NCBI RefSeq assembly: GCF_030272615.1
Contig: NC_081405.1
Coordinates: 468,958,008 to 469,022,007, forward strand
From: Cryptomeria japonica
Taxonomy: Eukaryota > Streptophyta > Pinopsida > Cupressales > Cupressaceae
Reading direction: 5' to 3'
Length of the DNA stretch: 64,000 nucleotides
Position 1 is the first letter of the stretch. Each line of letters opens with the position of its first letter. Shown here one piece after another: positions 59,457-64,000 of the stretch. Under the pieces are notes generated by a model. It was not told the DNA's origin. It did no database searches and was given only the letters and a program-made list of their open reading frames with translations. The translations under genes were made by a program, and so were the position numbers.

Positions 59457-62400
59457 TGAGGCCTAAATTTCCCAAGATAGACCAAAAGTCTTGGTTAGTT
59501 TGTACCTTCGCAAAATCAGGAGACACATTTTTGCCATCAATAGACCTAGATGAATTTCATGAGAGAGCATGAAATCCCATGGGCTCTCCCTTAATGTAGA
59601 GGATTCTAGAAAGTGGGTTAGTGGAAGCGGCAACTTTCCCTTCAGCGGTGTCATGTCCTAAGCTGGTTATATAATGCATGAATAGATATGACCCTATTGA
59701 GAGATGTGTAAGAAGCACATATGGTGAGGTTTTGCTTAGGGTTAGTCGAGAGGTTGTTGCTGCCATTATGAAAATACCTAAGAAGGAGCAATATGAGGGT
59801 TGGATGGTGTGTAAGTCACAAGGGCTTTTCTCAGATAAGAAATCATTCTATAGGAATGTTATTGCAAGGAATTGGATGTTAAAGTTTCAAAGAGGAGGTT
59901 ACCGACTCCCAATTCTATTGACCTGGGAACATCTGATCAAAGAAGTGAGGGACATAATCATTTTATTACATAGAGTGAGAGGGAACCAAAATGCCTTTTA
60001 TTGGGAAGATTGGATGTATTTCTTCATACATGCTATTTTTGGTGAGAAAATATATATTGACCAGGCGAAATTAATTGCAGATAGGTTGCATGAAGGTATG
60101 AGTTGCTTCAGTAACAAAAAATTCTACATGTCATCATATCTTTTGTATTTCCTGGCATGCGTTAGACCATGGTCTGGTTTGTAACATGAAGCATGGGTGG
60201 ATAATATGGGAATATTTGAATATCATCCACATCTTCAACAACAAAGGTCCTGTGAAAATTATCATAAACTACATGACATGTTCCTAGGCAGTATGGTGTA
60301 TGAAGTGAAGGGAAACATTCATAAAATATTATCAGATGAAGCAATGCAATTGATTGGTACTTATGGTAACTTCTTCATATAGTTTCTGAAGTTTACTTAC
60401 CTAAGGGTAGGGGGTTTTGAAGGAGAACCATATAGGCTACCTAGATATGTATTTGATAGATAGATTTTAATGGAGATATGCAGGCAACTGGCCTATAGTG
60501 ACACAAAGTACAGAGATAGACATCAATCAGGTGTCTCATTTCTAATTGAATTAACTTATTTTATTTGTATTAGTGTCTCTGATGCCTTGAAATTGGAACT
60601 TGAATTTAAGAAATTGATTTTTCCATTGTATGGTCCATGAGCAAATTTTGATGCTAAAGGGTTTGTCATCGCCCATCTAACATTGACAAAAAGATTTTGT
60701 TCATGTGCCGAATATTGAGGATTTTTGGGCTGATTGTTGTGATGAGTTTGAAGCTAGGAAGAGGACACACCAAAGGTTCACCCTGCAATAGGTCATGGCC
60801 TTTGAGTTGAAAATAAAGGTTGTTAATGTCAAGGATGATGAGAGTGAACTGATGGATCCTCAGTTTGTGGATGATAGGCAGAAGGGAGCCATTCTAGAAG
60901 TGGACAAGGAAAAAGATGAGGAGGACCAGATCCAAATAAGGAAATTCCTAGTCATCATAAGAACTGAAAGATGGCTAAGAGAGTGAAGAATGGTAAAGGA
61001 ATCAAAGAAAGTTTCAACCTCATCCTCTGATGTGCCATCGGCTAACTCCCATGTTACATCTTGTGTTGCAAGATCATCCAGAACACAGATTAGAGTTAGT
61101 CAAAGTGCCAAGTTGATGGAAATCAAAAGAGAACCAATTTTGACTAGGATTACTACGGCCATAACCAGAAGCAGAGCTAAGAAATCTCTTGTGTATTCGG
61201 TGGTAGTTGATTTAGAAGCCTCTCCTAATATCAAAGATCCTTCGACTCATCCAGACTTGGAGGTGTCAAATGTTGATGATACAAATGACACTCAACAGGT
61301 CAATATTTTGGCAAACACTAATACCACATTGGTAGTAAGAAATGAAAAAGAATATACAGTTGACTCTGATGAAACCTATGTGTGCACTGGACCTCTTTGG
61401 TTAGAAAATACCCTGAATAGAAAAAAAGGAATGTAGTTCTAGTTTTGGTCCCTATGGAAGATATGGTGAGAAAATGCTTAGGGAAGATTCCCAAAGTGAA
61501 GAAATTGAAAACCATTTCAAAAATTGACTTTGATGCTAACAGTGGGAATTGGACTACAAAGATAGCACGTCCATTGATAGATGAGAAAACAGAGGACCCT
61601 ACAGTCCAATATTTTGTTGTTGAAAAGGTGAATATTCGTACAGCTTCCTGACCCCCGATTTTCTTCATCTTGAAGATTCCACAAAAAAGATCATAACGAG
61701 GACCTGGAAGGATGAAAAATATAAAAAGGAACTGAAATAAACCTTAAGACAAATGGTGGAATATATTGATGCAATTCATGGGCCAGATCCCCAACCACTG
61801 TCTGTGCAACCAATAGTCTTTGATCCTAAATCCCCTAGCAATCAGAAGTTGTTTGTAGAAGTACAAAGAAACAAAATGGTGCATGGGGTGTTCCTTGAAT
61901 GGTTAAATATGATCAAGAAAAAGGGAAAATAATATATTGGGTATTTGAGAAAGGTGTATTATGAAGCTACTAAAGTTATCTGAGAATCGGGAAAAGAAAA
62001 CACATCCTGGAAGAACAAAGAAACCAAATGGGCTCAAACAATATCTCACATGGAAGAATTTCAAAAGCGTGGTGTAATGAAATTCCTTGTAGAAAAGCCT
62101 TTATAGGGATTCAATGACAATGTTTTGTACATTTGAAAAAAGAACATTGAGTGGGGAAATTCAGTAATAAAACAAAGCTATGAGGAATTTGTTAAACTTG
62201 GACAAGAATTGTCTGAATTGATACAAAACATGCTTAATGATATGAAATGCATTGGAGTGAAATATATGAAGGAGGATAGACAAACTATTGTCACTACTCA
62301 TGCCATAAGAAAATCTTATGAAGTGCAAATTCATATGGTTAGGAATGCAGTAGTGGTCACAAAGAAAGATTTCTCCACCATTGCTAAAATTGAATCCTTA

Positions 62401-62583
62401 CTGTTTTTATGCATAGATCATTTGAACAGCCATGTTGATAAGGTAAAATAGGTGCGTTGTGATAAAGAAGTTTGACAACAATGAATCTTACATGTAGGCA
62501 TTCCAAATGAACCTATCATCCAGCAACTCATGGAGGCATTCACGAAGTGGAAGAAGGATCAAACTGGTCACCTGTTGCCATGA
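59457..62583 (+). pseudogene. unidentified long frame D (same family as E)
   Basis: From ATG 59457 (MRPKFPKIDQKSWLV) it runs about 1,040 codons to a TGA at about 62581, with stops and a few shifts. The N-terminal globular part (59678-60184) has LRVSREVVAAIMKIPKKEQY, RLPILLTWEHLIKEVRDIII and FYMSSYLLYFLACVRPW. Then comes EGEPYRLPRYVFDR (about 60425-60465), also in E. The middle (60990-61436) is basic, Ser/Thr/Val-rich and low in order. The C-terminal part (61660-62450) is helical, including YIDAIHGPDPQPLSV, then YEEFVKLGQELSELIQ and FSTIAKIESLLFLCIDHLN. No enzyme motif was seen and no LTRs were found. Likely a retroelement-associated or repeated gene of unknown role. Confidence 0.6.
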
Positions 62584-63392
62584 ATTGAATAGTTGTTCCC
62601 TTGCTTTCTTTCCTTTCTATTGTTTTTAGTCAAAAAATGGTTTTATAAGTTATTTTTAAAAATAAATTGTTTAACTTACCCTCGAGTAGAGTGGTGTAAC
62701 TCTATGGCTACCAAGTGGTCAGGGTAGAAAGTTTAGCTATATATATTTCTAGAAGAAGACTTAAAAAAGGGTCTGAGAAATTTTGTAAAGATTGACAGAC
62801 TTTGTTTTACTTGTGGATTTCAATGAATGCATTTTATCAATGATTAAAATTAAACATTTTCAGCAACTTTCGAATCTATGTATTTGAATACAGAAAGAGA
62901 ATCTTTGTCGGGATAAGTCTATTTGTGTTGAATTTGTTGCTTCTTTGATTATCCACTTTTCCATATGTCTTTGAATGAATGTGATTGGTAATTATTTTGT
63001 TAACTTTGTGTGCATCTGATTCCCTTTGTCCTATGAGACATGAGGGAGACTCAATCAGAGTCCATAATTTATTGCTTCTTTAATTAGAAATTTTGAAAAA
63101 TAAAGTTATTTTTTATTGTAAATCTATGGATTTACATATAAAGTGTTTATCTTCTTGGCATTCATGTGGTTTTGACTGATGAATGTGAAAAGCCTATCCT
63201 AACTTTCTGGTTAAAAGTGGATTTAATATTTATGTATGTTTAAAAATTCAATGAACATCATACGGGAAGTTGCACCCTTATGCAGAGGGTAAACAATTCA
63301 TTGGATTACCCAACTATTGGTTCTACTTGTCTTTCACAAAACTAAGGGCATACATGAGTCATTCATTGTAAAATTATGAAAGGACAAATCTG
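62584..63392. other. non-coding interval
   Basis: AT-rich, no gene, terminal repeat or RNA gene recognised. Confidence 0.5.
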
Positions 63393-63950
63393 TTAACCAA
63401 CAATAGTAATAATGGGTTTGTTAGGAGTGCAAAAGGGATCATTATTATAACCACCTTGAACCACAAAGAGAGGCTTGTTTAGATTTGAAGAAGGACTAGC
63501 ACCTTGAACTATGAAGGGGGATTTATTAGGTGTTTCATAACCGTTCACATGCACCATATTGATTGAAGAAGGCTTGGGAACATGTAAAGAGGATATACTA
63601 GAGATAAAATCATGAGCTGGTTCATAAAAAGACTTATTATCCTTAAAAATTTCTTCATGAATAGATTTTTCTTTGGATTGGATGAAAGGGGGATCCTCAT
63701 AGAAGGGAGTATTAAGGATATCAAACCCTTGTGATCTAAGATCATTCTCTTGTTCCAAAGTATCCTTACATGGGGTGTACATTTTAGGAGAAGGGTCAAC
63801 ATCATTTATATGGTGGGAATTATTGAAAGAAGTGTTGATAGTCTCTTCTTGCACCAAAATGTTATCATGGGTAGGATCGATTTTGGGAGATGGACTAGGA
63901 GTAGGAATTAATGTTTCATCCCTAGAAGGAGGTTTATTGAAAGAAGACAT
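63393..63950 (-). CDS. unidentified Ser/Pro/Asn-rich frame, possibly gypsy linker
   Basis: A 185-codon open frame from ATG 63948-63950 with no stop, low in order. It has a C-terminal repeat of the type NKSPFIVQGASPSSN, NKPLFVVQGGYNN, CTPNKP. Composition and wording (PTHDNILVQEETINTSFNNS; HEEIFKDNKSFYEPAHDF) recall the Ser/Asn-rich linker at 9385-9792 (THKEILVIDNSLYESPQEIS). It may therefore be the linker of another Tat-like gypsy element that continues outside the window. The window ends 50 bp upstream, so this cannot be checked here. Confidence 0.35.
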   Translation of the reverse strand: MSSFNKPPSRDETLIPTPSPSPKIDPTHDNILVQEETINTSFNNSHHINDVDPSPKMYTPCKDTLEQENDLRSQGFDILNTPFYEDPPFIQSKEKSIHEEIFKDNKSFYEPAHDFISSISSLHVPKPSSINMVHVNGYETPNKSPFIVQGASPSSNLNKPLFVVQGGYNNDPFCTPNKPIITIVG

Positions 63951-64000
63951 AATGTGACTAACAAAAGGTAGCTATAATATCCTCCTCTTCCACCAAAGGA

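Overview
The window looks like intergenic DNA of a large-genome seed plant. The evidence is AT-rich sequence, nested LTR retrotransposons with plant-type lineages (Ty1/copia with UBN2-type gag; Ty3/gypsy of the Tat/Ogre type with two RNase H domains), a plant mobile domain (PMD) reading frame, a hAT transposase remnant, and no complete host gene. A conifer or other gymnosperm is a reasonable guess, but nothing here proves it. Nearly every coding region is broken by stops and frameshifts, so most of the window is decayed mobile DNA.

Layout. 1-2.4 kb: decayed Ty3/gypsy gag (minus). 2.75-3.4 kb and 6.0-7.7 kb: related LTR-like sequences. 4.9-6.0 kb: fragment resembling the copia-type LTRs further on. 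8713-9091: a complete TRIM miniature LTR element with a perfect 5-bp target duplication. 9.4-11.1 kb: protease-linker fragment of a Tat-like gypsy element (minus). 11.96-13.75 kb: hAT transposase pseudogene with its central part missing. 14.6-27.1 kb: a long unidentified reading frame, E (minus), split by LTR element A (16029-24399). A carries gag and a second unidentified long frame, but no recognisable protease, integrase or reverse transcriptase. A's gag is itself split by a 918-bp solo LTR with a perfect target duplication. 27.5-28.2 kb: degenerate tandem repeats.

28815-55133 is element B, a Tat-lineage Ty3/gypsy retrotransposon read on the minus strand. It carries gag, protease, a G-patch-like linker, RT, RNase H, a second RNase H and integrase. 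Between integrase and the 3' LTR it carries a PMD-domain frame on the opposite strand. B's integrase is interrupted by a full-length Ty1/copia element C (35353-42710), and its linker by about 1.6 kb of non-coding DNA. B itself sits in a decayed protein-coding fragment whose reading frame continues on both sides (55.8-55.1 kb into 28.81-28.62 kb). From 55.8 kb to the end come another decayed frame (57.36-56.76 kb, minus), a third long unidentified frame, D (59.46-62.58 kb, plus), and a low-complexity frame at 63.4-63.95 kb.

Nesting gives a relative history: E is older than A, and A is older than the solo LTR inside it. The coding fragment is older than B, and B is older than C. The most unusual content is the family of 1,000-1,350-codon unidentified proteins (D and E clearly alike, A more distantly), the antisense PMD frame in B, and the sharing of LTR modules, primer site and polypurine tract between pol-less element A and autonomous-type element C.
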